From: Paracoccaceae bacterium | GTDB lineage: Bacteria; Pseudomonadota; Alphaproteobacteria; Rhodobacterales; Rhodobacteraceae | DNA length: 64,000 bases | Direction: 5' to 3' | Assembly (NCBI GenBank): GCA_021741245.1 | Contig: JAIOYF010000004.1 | Location: 186,001-250,000 of the forward strand | Shown here: positions 1 through 8,280 of the stretch, one piece after another | Layout: each line of letters opens with the position of its first letter | Position numbering within the stretch: position 1 is the stretch's first letter | Program-made: the position numbers and the translations under genes | The notes under the pieces: model-generated | Seen by the model: only the letters and a program-made list of their open reading frames with translations | Databases searched by the model: none | Told to the model about the DNA's origin: nothing

Positions 1-723
1 GGCGCGCCACCGCCCCCTGCCATTCTGGAAAAGGCACGCGCTTTGGGTCTGGACGTGATGCAGGTTTACGGCCTGACCGAAACCTACGGCCATATCTCGC
101 AATGTTTGTGGCAAGAGGGCTGGGAAGATCTGAGCCAATCGGAACAGGCCGAACGGCAGGCGATGCAGGGCGTGGCCTTTCCGATGGTCGAAGATATCCG
201 CGTGGTGGACCGTGCCACGGGGGCGGAGGTGCCGATGGATGGCGCGACCCAAGGCGAGATTGCCATTCGCGGCAATACGGTGATGTCGGGCTATTACAAA
301 GACCCCACGGCCACGATGGCCGCGTTTGAGGGCGGCTGGTTCTGGTCAGGCGATGCGGCGGTGGTGCATCCGGATGGCTATATCCAGATCCGCGACCGGC
401 TGAAGGATGTCATCATCTCGGGCGGCGAAAACATCTCGTCGGTCGAGGTGGAGGCCGTACTTTATCGCCATCCTGCCATCATCGCCGCCGCCGTCGTGGC
501 CCGCCCGCATGCACGGTGGGGCGAGGCCCCTTGTGCCTTTGTTGAGCTGCGCGCCGGACATGCCGTGGCCGCAGATGAGGTGATTGCCTTTTGCCGCCAG
601 CATCTGGCCGGGTTCAAGGCCCCGAAATCCGTGGTGTTTCAAGACCTGCCCAAAACCGCGACGGGCAAGATCCAGAAATTCTTGTTGCGCGATGCGGCCC
701 GTGCGATGGGACTGCAAGAGTGA
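1..723 (+). CDS. Acyl-CoA synthetase / AMP-dependent ligase, C-terminal part
   Basis: The gene enters from the left edge with its reading frame already open, so only about the last 240 residues are visible. It belongs to the ANL superfamily, which activates carboxylic acids as acyl-AMP and transfers them to CoA. Visible motifs are VYGLTETYG (adenylation core), then GDAAVVHPDGYIQIRDRLKD, the hinge leading into the small C-terminal domain, ISGGENISSVEVE, and near the end KTATGKIQK, which carries the family's catalytic lysine. The sequence resembles medium-chain or 3-methylmercaptopropionyl-type ligases, but the substrate cannot be told from this part. A crotonase follows 43 bases downstream on the same strand, so the pair probably works in one CoA-thioester pathway. 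Confidence 0.9.
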   Translation, partial: GAPPPPAILEKARALGLDVMQVYGLTETYGHISQCLWQEGWEDLSQSEQAERQAMQGVAFPMVEDIRVVDRATGAEVPMDGATQGEIAIRGNTVMSGYYKDPTATMAAFEGGWFWSGDAAVVHPDGYIQIRDRLKDVIISGGENISSVEVEAVLYRHPAIIAAAVVARPHARWGEAPCAFVELRAGHAVAADEVIAFCRQHLAGFKAPKSVVFQDLPKTATGKIQKFLLRDAARAMGLQE

Positions 724-766
724 CCCTGCCTGCCATTTTCGCCTGACCTGACCCAAAGGAAGTTCC

Positions 767-1573
767 ATGACCATCGACCTTCACGCCCTTTCCATCAAGA
801 ATCTTGCGCTTGATCTGCATGACGACGGTGTTCTTGTGGCCACCCTGAACCGTCCGGCCAAGCGCAATGCGCTGAACGCCGAAACGGTGGAGGAACTGGT
901 CACCCTGTTTTCCGCCGTGCCGCGCGCCGGTGTGCGGGCCGTGGTGCTGGCGGCCGAGGGGGATCACTTTTGCGCTGGGCTTGATCTGGTGGAGCACCAC
1001 CGCGAAGATCGCAGCCCGGCCGAATTCATGCACCTGTGCCTGCGCTGGCATGAGGCGTTCAACAAGATGGAATATGGCGGGGTGCCGATCATTGCCGCCC
1101 TCAAAGGCGCGGTTGTGGGCGGCGGGCTGGAACTGGCCAGCAGCGCCCATATCCGCGTGGCCGATGCCAGAACCTATTTCGCCCTGCCCGAGGGGCAGCG
1201 TGGCCTGTTCACGGGCGGCGGGGCAACGATCCGGGTGGCGGGGCTGGTCGGCAAGGCGCGCATGATCGACATGATGCTGACGGGCCGCGTCTACCAAGGG
1301 CAAGAGGCGGTCGATGTGGGCCTTGCGCAGCATCTGGTCGAGGGGTCCAGTTTTGACCGGGCACTGGATCTGGCCCGCCGCGCGGCGCAAAATCTGCCGC
1401 TGACCAATTTCGCGATTTGTTCGGCCATCTCGCATCTGGGCAATATGTCGGCCCTTGATGCCTCTTATGCCGAAGCCGTGGTGGCGGGCGTGGTCAATAC
1501 CCAACCTGCTGCGCGCGAACGGCTTGACGCCTTTGCCAAGGGCACAGCGGCGCGGGTGCGCCCAACCCAATGA
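767..1573 (+). CDS. Crotonase / enoyl-CoA hydratase family protein
   Basis: This 268-residue protein has the usual length of the crotonase superfamily. These enzymes stabilise a CoA-thioester enolate in an oxyanion hole. Visible are the N-terminal [12 protein letters not shown] motif, the first oxyanion-hole segment [13 protein letters not shown], and [12 protein letters not shown] for the second. The ATG is preceded by AAAGGAAG, a good ribosome site. It lies directly behind the CoA ligase and shares its strand, so an operon is likely. Hydratase, isomerase and other crotonase activities cannot be separated from sequence alone. Confidence 0.88.
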   Translation: MTIDLHALSIKNLALDLHDDGVLVATLNRPAKRNALNAETVEELVTLFSAVPRAGVRAVVLAAEGDHFCAGLDLVEHHREDRSPAEFMHLCLRWHEAFNKMEYGGVPIIAALKGAVVGGGLELASSAHIRVADARTYFALPEGQRGLFTGGGATIRVAGLVGKARMIDMMLTGRVYQGQEAVDVGLAQHLVEGSSFDRALDLARRAAQNLPLTNFAICSAISHLGNMSALDASYAEAVVAGVVNTQPAARERLDAFAKGTAARVRPTQ

Positions 1574-1590
1574 CCCAAAGTCACAATGCA

Positions 1591-1623
1591 AAAGGCCCCG
1601 GCGTTTCCGCCGGAGCCTTTTTT
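1591..1623. terminator. Rho-independent terminator between crotonase and cytochrome c2 genes
   Basis: A GC-rich stem (ccccggcg / cgccggag, loop TTTC) is flanked by AAA on the left and a run of T on the right. It sits between converging genes and can serve both strands. Confidence 0.8.
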
Positions 1624-1640
1624 GATGATCCGCGCAATGA

Positions 1641-2105
1641 TCAGTTGGTTGCAGGTGCGGCCTCTGCCGGGGCAGGGGACAGCGACGCGATGAATGCATA
1701 AACGTTCTTTGCGTCTGCTTCCTTTGGCAACTTGAAGCTCATCAGCGACTTGGCGCCTTTGTCATCCAGCTTGGCTTTCAGGAACTTGGCCGGATCGGCC
1801 ACATATTCGACAAAAGAGGCCTCATCCCAGACAAAACCGGTTTCGCCAAGCGCGACAATGGATTTGCCATACTTGAACCCTTCAAAGGTGCCAGCCACGC
1901 GGCCCGGCATGCCCCAAAGATCAGGGCCCACTTTCGCATTCTTGCCAGCAAGTACATTCCCATCGGCATCTTGAACAACGTGGCAGGTCTGGCACTTTGC
2001 AAAGACCTTGGCGCCGGCTTCTGCGTCACCCGTCAACTCTTCTGCAAAGGCAGGTGCGGCAATCGCAAATGTAACAAGGCTAAGGGCAGTCATAGTCAGT
2101 TTCAT
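1641..2105 (-). CDS. cycA: Cytochrome c2 (soluble photosynthetic electron carrier)
   Basis: A 154-residue secreted class I c-type cytochrome. A signal peptide (residues 1-21, ending APAFA) precedes the haem site CQTCH at residues 38-42. The methionine ligand is expected in the KSLMSFKL segment near residue 120. The central GFVWDEASFVEYVADPAKFLKAKL-type region is typical of Rhodobacter cytochrome c2. In the family it carries electrons from the bc1 complex back to the photo-oxidised reaction centre, which fits a genome stretch with no pufC. An upstream in-frame ATG exists, but the ATG at 2105 follows GGAGGA and begins the signal peptide. It lies directly behind hemA on the same strand. A short alanine/proline tail follows the last helix. 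Symbol by family resemblance. Confidence 0.85.
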   Translation of the reverse strand: MKLTMTALSLVTFAIAAPAFAEELTGDAEAGAKVFAKCQTCHVVQDADGNVLAGKNAKVGPDLWGMPGRVAGTFEGFKYGKSIVALGETGFVWDEASFVEYVADPAKFLKAKLDDKGAKSLMSFKLPKEADAKNVYAFIASLSPAPAEAAPATN

Positions 2106-2198
2106 GGGGGGTCCTCCCGGTTTGTAGACGCATTCTAACATGTCCCTTTCCGAGCGAAAGGCAAGACAGGCCAAAAATTTCAGCACGTTTTCGCGAGA

Positions 2199-3410
2199 TT
2201 ATGCAACGGCATGCGCAAGGGCGCAGCGCTGCCAAAGCGTGGTCAATGCGAGAACAAGGTGATCGATGTCGTCATCCGAATGCAAGGGGCCGGGCGTTAT
2301 CCGCAAACGCTCGGTGCCTTTGGGGACCGTCGGGTAGTTGATGGGTTGCACATAGATGCCCCAATCATCCATCAAGATATCGCTGATCATCCGGCACTTT
2401 ACTGGATCACCGATCATCACCGGGGTGATGTGGCTGTCATTGGCCATGTGCGGAATGCCTGCTGCATCCAACCGCGCCCGAAGCCGTGCGACACGGTCGC
2501 GTTGGGCAAGACGTTCGCTATCAGACGCCTTGAGGTGCTGAATGGACGCGGTCGCCGCCGCCGCCACGGCAGGCGGAAGGGCTGTCGTGAAGATAAAGCC
2601 GGAGGCAAAGCTGCGGATGAAATCGCACAGATGCGCCGAGCCCGTGATATAGCCGCCGACCACGCCGTAAGCCTTGCCCAAGGTCCCTTCGATCAGATCG
2701 ATGCGGTCAGCCAGTCCCTCGCGCTCGGTCACGCCGCCACCGCGGGGTCCATACATGCCAACCGCATGCACTTCGTCGATGTAGGAAAGCGCGCCATGTG
2801 CCTCACAAACTTCGACAATTTCGCGAATGGGCGAGATATCGCCATCCATCGAATACACGCTTTCAAACGCCACGATCTTGGGCCGATCGCCCACGGCATG
2901 CAGCTTGCGGTCCAGATCGCGCCAGTCGTTATGCTTCCACAACACCTTGTCGGCGCGGGAATGGCGGATGCCTTCGATCATGGAGGCATGGTTGCCTTCA
3001 TCCGACAAGATCACGGCATTCGGGATGCGACTGCCAAGTGTGGAAAGAGCGGCCCAGTTCGAAACATAGCCGCTGGTGAACAAAAGCGCGGCTTCCTTGC
3101 CATGCAGATCCGCCAATTCGCGTTCCAGCAAGATATGGTTGTGGTTCGTGCCACCGATGTTGCGCGTGCCCCCGGCACCTGTGCCGCAGGTCTGAACCGC
3201 CTCGACCATCGCGTTGACCACCGTCGGGTGCTGGCCCATGCCAAGATAATCGTTTGAGCACCAAACGGTCACATCGCGAAATTCACCATTCTTGTGGTTT
3301 CCCGCCCTTGGAAAGGACCCGCAGCGTCGCTCCAGATCGGCGAAAACGCGGTAATTCCCCTCTTGTTTCAGGGTGTCGAGTTGGGTCTTGAAAATTGCGT
3401 CAAAGTCCAT
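2199..3410 (-). CDS. hemA: 5-aminolevulinate synthase
   Basis: This PLP enzyme condenses glycine and succinyl-CoA to 5-aminolevulinate, the first committed tetrapyrrole step in alphaproteobacteria (C4/Shemin route). The 403-residue length is typical. Visible are the glycine-rich stretch [13 protein letters not shown] (about 76-88), the cofactor aspartate region [10 protein letters not shown] (209-218), and the PLP-binding lysine K246 in GTLGKAYG. It provides precursor for both haem and bacteriochlorophyll and sits at the edge of the PGC with the cytochrome c2 gene behind it. The upstream region (3411-3527) is shared with a divergent gene and holds a short dyad at 3455-3473. Confidence 0.97.
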   Translation of the reverse strand: MDFDAIFKTQLDTLKQEGNYRVFADLERRCGSFPRAGNHKNGEFRDVTVWCSNDYLGMGQHPTVVNAMVEAVQTCGTGAGGTRNIGGTNHNHILLERELADLHGKEAALLFTSGYVSNWAALSTLGSRIPNAVILSDEGNHASMIEGIRHSRADKVLWKHNDWRDLDRKLHAVGDRPKIVAFESVYSMDGDISPIREIVEVCEAHGALSYIDEVHAVGMYGPRGGGVTEREGLADRIDLIEGTLGKAYGVVGGYITGSAHLCDFIRSFASGFIFTTALPPAVAAAATASIQHLKASDSERLAQRDRVARLRARLDAAGIPHMANDSHITPVMIGDPVKCRMISDILMDDWGIYVQPINYPTVPKGTERLRITPGPLHSDDDIDHLVLALTTLWQRCALAHAVA

Positions 3411-3527
3411 GGCTTACTCTTTCGGTCTTGCGCTTGTGGAAAGAAGGCATGCTGGGTCAATTTTCATTGATCCGGCACGCCCTGTGGGCGCATGATCTGC
3501 GGCAAGCGCAAACCATGGGAGGGGTCG

Positions 3528-3923
3528 ATGGGTCTTGTAGCGGTGCTGGTCGCGGCGGCGGCCAGTTGGGTTTTGGGTGCGGTTTGGTACATGACATTGT
3601 CCAAACCATGGATGAAGGCAGCGGGCATCAAAATGGGGGCTGACGGCAAGCCGCAAGGCAACGGATCGCCGCTGCCCTTTGTGTTGTCGGCCGTTTGCAT
3701 GATCCTTGTGGCGGGCATGATGAGGCATATCTTTGCCATGGCAGGCATCGCCACGCTGTCCGCAGGTTTGGTTTCCGGCTTGGGTATCGGGGCGTTCTTC
3801 ATCGCCCCTTGGGTCATGATCAACAACGCCTATGCCATGCGACCCTTTCAACTGACGTTGATTGACGGCGGCTATGCCATTGCAGGCTGTGGGGTGATGG
3901 GAACGATACTGACCGCGATCTAG
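3528..3923 (+). CDS. DUF1761-like small membrane protein
   Basis: A 131-residue protein with about four hydrophobic segments (MGLVAVLVAAAASWVLGAVW; a central LPFVLSAVCMILVAGMM; a glycine-rich helix; a C-terminal GYAIAGCGVMGTIL). The layout resembles the DUF1761 family of unknown function. The ATG at 3528 follows GGGAGGGG and starts the first membrane segment; an ATG at 3492 is in frame but has no such site. It is the only plus-strand gene in the hemA-to-bchF stretch and ends a few bases before the end of the convergent puhE. Whether it has a role in photosynthesis is unknown. Confidence 0.72.
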   Translation: MGLVAVLVAAAASWVLGAVWYMTLSKPWMKAAGIKMGADGKPQGNGSPLPFVLSAVCMILVAGMMRHIFAMAGIATLSAGLVSGLGIGAFFIAPWVMINNAYAMRPFQLTLIDGGYAIAGCGVMGTILTAI

Positions 3924-3930
3924 AGTGATC

Positions 3931-4743
3931 TCAAAGCACATTACGCTTGGCCTCCATCACCGCGGGGGCCGACGTTTTCCTCTCTGGGATCATCCAGCGC
4001 CACAGCTTTTGATCGGGCAGCGGGATGACCATGAACCAATGCTCCAACAGCGCAAGCAAGGTCAGCGCAGTCAGCAGGGTAAAGCCGATGACGGCGCCCT
4101 CGCTCGTGGCGCTCCAGATCCGCTCCATCCAGCAGGCCGAAGCAAAGGACAGCGCCGTGATGGACAGCGGGAAAACCGCGTTCATTGGGGCCTTGCGAAA
4201 GTGGCTGGCAAGGTGGGTCAGGGGCTGCGGCAAGAATTCGGTGTTGATCCGGGGCACCCCGAAGAACAGGTTCAGCTTGGCCGAAATGCGGGCGAAAAAC
4301 AGAACGACGAATGTCCAGAGGCCAAAGATATTCGGCGCGCCATGCACGACTTTTGCGATGTAAAGCAGCGTCGCCAGCAACAGCACCTCGTGCCACAGGA
4401 TTGTTCCTGTCGCGCGCAAGAACCGCTCCCACAGCGGGGTAAAGGGCGGGCAGGGGCGTGTGTTCGGGCCGGTTATAACGCCCGACAAAAACGCAAGTTC
4501 GATCCAGCCCCAGACCGCCAAAGCCGACAGAAATGCCAGATAAACCCCAGTCGCAGACTCGTCTGTCGCCGTTTGATGTAGGCCAAAGAGGCCAACAAAC
4601 AGCAGCGGCAAGCCAATCAGCACCGACCAAAGATGCGCATCCTTGCCCGCATTATCCGCAAAGCGGACACGCCAAAGGATGATCCCGGTTGAAAACCACC
4701 ACAGGAAAATGGCCGTAGCGGATGCAATCCAAGCGTCACTCAT
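3931..4743 (-). CDS. puhE: Photosynthetic complex assembly protein PuhE
   Basis: A 270-residue multi-span membrane protein of the PuhE family (orf274 in Rhodobacter capsulatus). Loss of the homologue alters bacteriochlorophyll production and reaction centre assembly. It has about seven hydrophobic segments, and conserved stretches such as ITGPNTRPCPP (near 93) and FFGVPRINTEFLPQPL (about 160-175). The start at 4743 is chosen because its ATG overlaps the stop of the preceding small ORF (ATGAGTGA) and begins the first membrane helix (MSDAWIASATAIFLWW). It is the last gene of the puh/acsF run. Confidence 0.92.
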   Translation of the reverse strand: MSDAWIASATAIFLWWFSTGIILWRVRFADNAGKDAHLWSVLIGLPLLFVGLFGLHQTATDESATGVYLAFLSALAVWGWIELAFLSGVITGPNTRPCPPFTPLWERFLRATGTILWHEVLLLATLLYIAKVVHGAPNIFGLWTFVVLFFARISAKLNLFFGVPRINTEFLPQPLTHLASHFRKAPMNAVFPLSITALSFASACWMERIWSATSEGAVIGFTLLTALTLLALLEHWFMVIPLPDQKLWRWMIPERKTSAPAVMEAKRNVL

Positions 4744-4873
4744 AAGATGCGGCCCCCCTGTTTCCAGAGGGGCCGCGCACGGCCACGGGACGCGCCCATC
4801 CCATGGCCGCAATCGCCGCCAAAGCAGCGAAGGCAAACGCCGCTGTCGCGGCGATATGCAAGTTTCCGATCAA
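4736..4873 (-). CDS. Small coupled membrane ORF (45 aa) between acsF and puhE
   Basis: A 45-residue ORF not recognised as any family. It starts with TTG at 4873, overlapping the acsF stop (TTGA), and its stop overlaps the puhE start, so both ends look translationally coupled. A GGAG lies about 8 bases upstream of the TTG. Residues 5-26 form one very hydrophobic alanine-rich helix, followed by a basic, glycine/arginine-rich tail. In R. capsulatus a small orf55 occurs in this general part of the puh region, so a distant relationship is possible but not shown. It could be a small single-span helper or only a coupling device. Confidence 0.5.
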   Translation of the reverse strand: MIGNLHIAATAAFAFAALAAIAAMGWARPVAVRGPSGNRGAASYE

Positions 4874-5979
4874 TAGATCGGCTCCAGCCGCACATTGACC
4901 GGCGGTGTGGTGTGCTTGACCGGAATCAGATACAGGCCCGCAAAAGCAAGGCCCGCGCGCGCCATGGCCGACAGATGGGCGATCTTGCCGCCGATGCCGC
5001 CCGCCTTGCGCGCCTTTTCCATGTCATTCATGGCAACCGTCATGCGCCGCAGACCGGGAATCCAGCGGGGATGGTCGATGTCCAACTCGATCGGGAAGAC
5101 CTGACGCGCGATCGCGGATGTCTTGCGGTAGACCTCTTGGTCATACCAATCGATATCCACGCCAAGGGCATTGTGGAAATCGGTGCGGGCGTGGTCGCGG
5201 ACCCACATCACCGAATAGACTGCCGTCAGGAAGAAGCGGATCCACAGCTTGTTTGCAAAGCTGGTGGTCAGTTTTGGGTCCGTCCGCATCAGCAAGGCAA
5301 AGGCTTCGCCATGGCTGAACTCATCATTGCACCATTCGCGGAACCATTTGAAAATGGGATGGAACCGCTGTTCAGGATGCGCCTCAAGGTGACGATAGAT
5401 GGTGATGTAGCGCGCGTAGCCAATCTTTTCCGACAGATAAGTGGCGTAGTAGATGAACTTGGGCCGGAAATAGGTGTATTTCTTGGCTTTGGTCAAAAAG
5501 CCAAGGTTCACGGCGACCCCGGCTTCACGCAGGGCGTCGTTGATGAACCCAGCATGCCGCGCCTCATCCCGCGCCATATAGTTGAACAACTCGCAGATGT
5601 CGGGATTGTTGCCGCGCCGCTTCATCTCTTTGTACAGCACACAGCCTGAAAATTCGGCTGTGCAAGAGCTGACCAGAAAATCGATGAACTCGGCCCGCAG
5701 GGCAGGGTCCATACCATCCCAGTCGACCTTGTCCCAATCGGCGTTCTTTTTGAAATGGCCCTTGTTCGGGTCAGATTTCATCTGTGCGATCAGCTTGTCC
5801 CATTCTTCGCGCACCGGGGTGACGTCGATGCGGTCCATCTCGTCAAAATCGGTGGTGTAGAAGCGCGGGTTCAGAAGGGTGGTTTCGGTAGCCATCGCCG
5901 TGGTGTCAAACTTGCCCGACAGTTCGGCGTGCAATTCACCATGGGTGGTATCGTTTTCGGGTGTGGCATGCGCGTTCAT
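4870..5979 (-). CDS. acsF: Mg-protoporphyrin IX monomethyl ester (oxidative) cyclase
   Basis: AcsF is the diiron enzyme that uses O2 to close ring E of Mg-protoporphyrin monomethyl ester and form divinyl protochlorophyllide. The 369-residue product has the expected iron ligands: E109 in TAEFSG, E139 and H142 in RDEARHAGF, and a second pair in NDEFSHGEAFALL. The start at 5979 follows GAGGAG and overlaps the stop of the preceding orf98 (ATGA). A further in-frame ATG exists at MATETTLLNP. No bchE is visible, so in this cluster ring closure depends on oxygen. Confidence 0.96.
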   Translation of the reverse strand: MNAHATPENDTTHGELHAELSGKFDTTAMATETTLLNPRFYTTDFDEMDRIDVTPVREEWDKLIAQMKSDPNKGHFKKNADWDKVDWDGMDPALRAEFIDFLVSSCTAEFSGCVLYKEMKRRGNNPDICELFNYMARDEARHAGFINDALREAGVAVNLGFLTKAKKYTYFRPKFIYYATYLSEKIGYARYITIYRHLEAHPEQRFHPIFKWFREWCNDEFSHGEAFALLMRTDPKLTTSFANKLWIRFFLTAVYSVMWVRDHARTDFHNALGVDIDWYDQEVYRKTSAIARQVFPIELDIDHPRWIPGLRRMTVAMNDMEKARKAGGIGGKIAHLSAMARAGLAFAGLYLIPVKHTTPPVNVRLEPIY

Positions 5980-6272
5980 ACGGCCAACTCCTCGCTGAAG
6001 GAAAATTCGCAAAGCTCAATGAAGTCGAAATCGCCGGTCCAGCGAACCCACTGGCGTTCGAACCAATTGGCCCGCGTGATTGTGGCAATCCGTTCTTCGA
6101 CGATCAACTCGCCGTAGGCCGCCATAACCGGCGCCCCATGGACCAGCACTTCGTCGCCCGGATTGACAACAGCGCCGTTGTTGAAACGGACATGGGCATG
6201 CAGACTTTCAAAGCGATGGCTTACTTCGACGGTGCAAGGCACCCGCTCAGTCTTTCTTGAAAAAATTCCCAT
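5976..6272 (-). CDS. Conserved puh-operon protein, 98 aa, unknown function
   Basis: A soluble-looking 98-residue protein between puhC and acsF; its stop overlaps the acsF start by 4 bases. The middle (residues 25-60) resembles a small beta-barrel: VRFNNGAVVNPGDEVLVHG, a biotinyl/PDZ-like turn. The C-terminal part has ANWFERQWVRWTGDFDFIELCEF. I recall small unnamed proteins at this locus in related bacteria, but no function is known to me. Coupling to acsF suggests a link to the cyclase step, perhaps as an accessory factor. This is inference from position only. Confidence 0.8.
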   Translation of the reverse strand: MGIFSRKTERVPCTVEVSHRFESLHAHVRFNNGAVVNPGDEVLVHGAPVMAAYGELIVEERIATITRANWFERQWVRWTGDFDFIELCEFSFSEELAV

Positions 6273-6284
6273 TTGCGTGGTTCC

Positions 6285-6764
6285 CTATTTTGTTTGGTCG
6301 AGCAGCCGTTCAAACGCGGCTTTGTTATCACCCCCGAACGCGTAGAGTTCTGCGCTCCATCCCGTTTCGGGGTCTTCGGCCACAAGTCGGCCATTGTCGT
6401 AGCGGACCACCTTCATCGGCGGGTTGCCCTCTACACGTGCAGTCAGCCGGGCACGCGCCATAGCAGATTGGATAACAGTAACAAAACCGCCATGGGGAAG
6501 ATCAAGCAAGACATTTCCGTCCATATCGCGCACAACAACGGCCTGTGCGGATTTTCCTTCAAGGATGAAGGACCGTTCATTCACGACTTTTGCCGCAGCA
6601 GGCACGCCCACGTGGGGGCGATTGGTGACGGTGCTGAAGGTCACAAGGGCCAGCGACGAAAGGGCAAGCCCCAACATGGCCCATAGCAACGTGCGGGGGA
6701 TCATGTCTTTCTCGGGGTGGCTGCGATCAAACTGGCGATCGGCGAGGGTGCGAATCTGTGGCAT
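6285..6764 (-). CDS. puhC: Photosynthetic complex assembly protein PuhC
   Basis: A 159-residue protein with an N-terminal membrane anchor (about residues 22-45, MIPRTLLWAMLGLALSSLAL) and a periplasmic domain containing the signature RDMDGNVLLDLPHGGFVTV and VRYDNGRLVAEDPETGWSAELYAFG. In Rhodobacter PuhC is needed for normal RC-LH1 levels. The ATG at 6764 has a purine-rich GGGGATAG upstream. It lies 10 bases after puhB. Confidence 0.93.
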   Translation of the reverse strand: MPQIRTLADRQFDRSHPEKDMIPRTLLWAMLGLALSSLALVTFSTVTNRPHVGVPAAAKVVNERSFILEGKSAQAVVVRDMDGNVLLDLPHGGFVTVIQSAMARARLTARVEGNPPMKVVRYDNGRLVAEDPETGWSAELYAFGGDNKAAFERLLDQTK

Positions 6765-6774
6765 GATCTATCCC

Positions 6775-7431
6775 CTATTCCGCAGCGACGGGCATGCCGC
6801 TTGGTGCAGCACGCGACACGACGGGTTCATTCAACTTGGCCTGTGCCGCGTCTGACAAAAGACGCGCAACATGGGTCGCATCGGCGATGCAGCGGAACGC
6901 GGGTTGCGTTTCGCGGGCAAACCATGGGCGCAAGTGGGGCCACAAAATGGCATAGGACAGGCGGACACCTTCGGTCAGTTCCATGGCAATCGTGCCGGTG
7001 CCATTGCTGCGCAGGTCAAGCCGGGCGGTGCCAATGCGGACGAAGGGAATGGTATAGGTCACGGGGAGGGCCGCGCCGATCCGCATGATCACACGGGCCG
7101 AGGTGATCGTGTAGATGCTGGAGCGTGCCTGTGCCCATGCCAACAGATAGACGACGGCAGGGCCCGCCACGCTGAGCGCAAGATAGGGCAGTGCGGTGGC
7201 AAGCATCAGGCTGGTCCCGCCATCGGCATAGGCACCACCTGCACGCCAGACCACGATGGCCAGCATATAGCCAAGGATCCAGTTGATCTTGTAGGCCCCG
7301 CGCGCAAGCGCCATGGCATCAGGCCGGCCTTGCCACAGGATCTCTTCGCCTTCTGGCAGTTTCGAGGGAATTCCGGGCTGTGTTTCGAAATCGAAATCCC
7401 GGTCGCGTTGACGATTGTTCTGGTCTGACAT
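6775..7431 (-). CDS. puhB: Photosynthetic complex assembly protein PuhB
   Basis: A 218-residue membrane protein of the PuhB family, which helps assemble the reaction centre. The N-terminal half carries GEEILWQGRPDAMALARGAYKI, a bacterial-PH-like (YdbT-type) domain opening. Three hydrophobic segments follow between about residues 45 and 115, then the SSIYTITSARVIMRIGAALP strand motif. GGAGGG precedes the ATG. It lies 63 bases behind puhA and in front of puhC. Confidence 0.93.
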   Translation of the reverse strand: MSDQNNRQRDRDFDFETQPGIPSKLPEGEEILWQGRPDAMALARGAYKINWILGYMLAIVVWRAGGAYADGGTSLMLATALPYLALSVAGPAVVYLLAWAQARSSIYTITSARVIMRIGAALPVTYTIPFVRIGTARLDLRSNGTGTIAMELTEGVRLSYAILWPHLRPWFARETQPAFRCIADATHVARLLSDAAQAKLNEPVVSRAAPSGMPVAAE

Positions 7432-7494
7432 GGCAGACCCTCCGTTTCTGGGGGTAAGACGGGGCGGCGCGGGCGCGCGCCGCCCCCCTTTGGG

Positions 7495-8262
7495 TCAATG
7501 GCCGCGCTTACGGCCCTTTGCGTACATCCAGCCACCGGCGACATAGCCCGAGATCTTGTCTTCCTCGAGTTTGGTCACGGTCGCTTGGGATTTCGTGGTC
7601 GGAATGCCCTCGAACCGGTCCGAGGTGATCGCGTTGATGCGGACACGGTCGGACCAGATCTTGGCCATTGTCATCGGGATCAGGCGATGACCGCCAGAGT
7701 TCAGTTCAACCTCCAGATAGCGGACCATCTGTTCCGGGGCATCAACCCACATGTCCGAGATGCGGCCGACAACCTCCAGATCTCCAGCCTGAACCGGCAG
7801 GCCACGCGGGTCGCGCCCGGCGCTGACCGAAAAGCCTTGCGCCATCCGCATGGGCACGATCTTGGCATGGCCATGGCCGTCAAGCTCTGGCTCGTCCACG
7901 CGGGGGGTCCAGGACGCAGGGCCTACACCATCGTCCATCGCATCACCGGTTGGTGCATGCGGAAAGCCGTCAGAAACAGCGGTCCGTGCCATGGCAAGAT
8001 CGGTGCGGCGGTGGGCTGCCTCATTGGCGGCAGAGGGCACAACAACGTTGCCCTTGCCATGCGGCAGTTGAAAGGTCTTGGGTTTGGGCAGCGGGAACGG
8101 GCCTTGATTGGGCGCAATCGCGCCGTCCTCAGTTTCCAGCGGATACCCTTCGCGCATATTCTCGGTCTGCAGATAGTAGATCAGCAGCGCGAAAAATCCC
8201 CAAAACAGCCAGATAGCAAGGCTCGCGAGGTCAAAGTTTCCGAAAAATGTGACGCCAACCAT
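7495..8262 (-). CDS. puhA: Photosynthetic reaction centre H subunit
   Basis: PuhA caps the cytoplasmic face of the L/M reaction centre and shapes proton delivery to QB. The 255-residue length is usual. It has one N-terminal transmembrane helix (about residues 10-32, [23 protein letters not shown]), the conserved REGYPLE turn, and the soluble domain with [19 protein letters not shown] and a C-terminal [15 protein letters not shown]. It lies behind lhaA, as in other Rhodobacteraceae. Confidence 0.98.
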   Translation of the reverse strand: MVGVTFFGNFDLASLAIWLFWGFFALLIYYLQTENMREGYPLETEDGAIAPNQGPFPLPKPKTFQLPHGKGNVVVPSAANEAAHRRTDLAMARTAVSDGFPHAPTGDAMDDGVGPASWTPRVDEPELDGHGHAKIVPMRMAQGFSVSAGRDPRGLPVQAGDLEVVGRISDMWVDAPEQMVRYLEVELNSGGHRLIPMTMAKIWSDRVRINAITSDRFEGIPTTKSQATVTKLEEDKISGYVAGGWMYAKGRKRGH

Positions 8263-8280
8263 CGTTGTGGTCCTTCTCTG

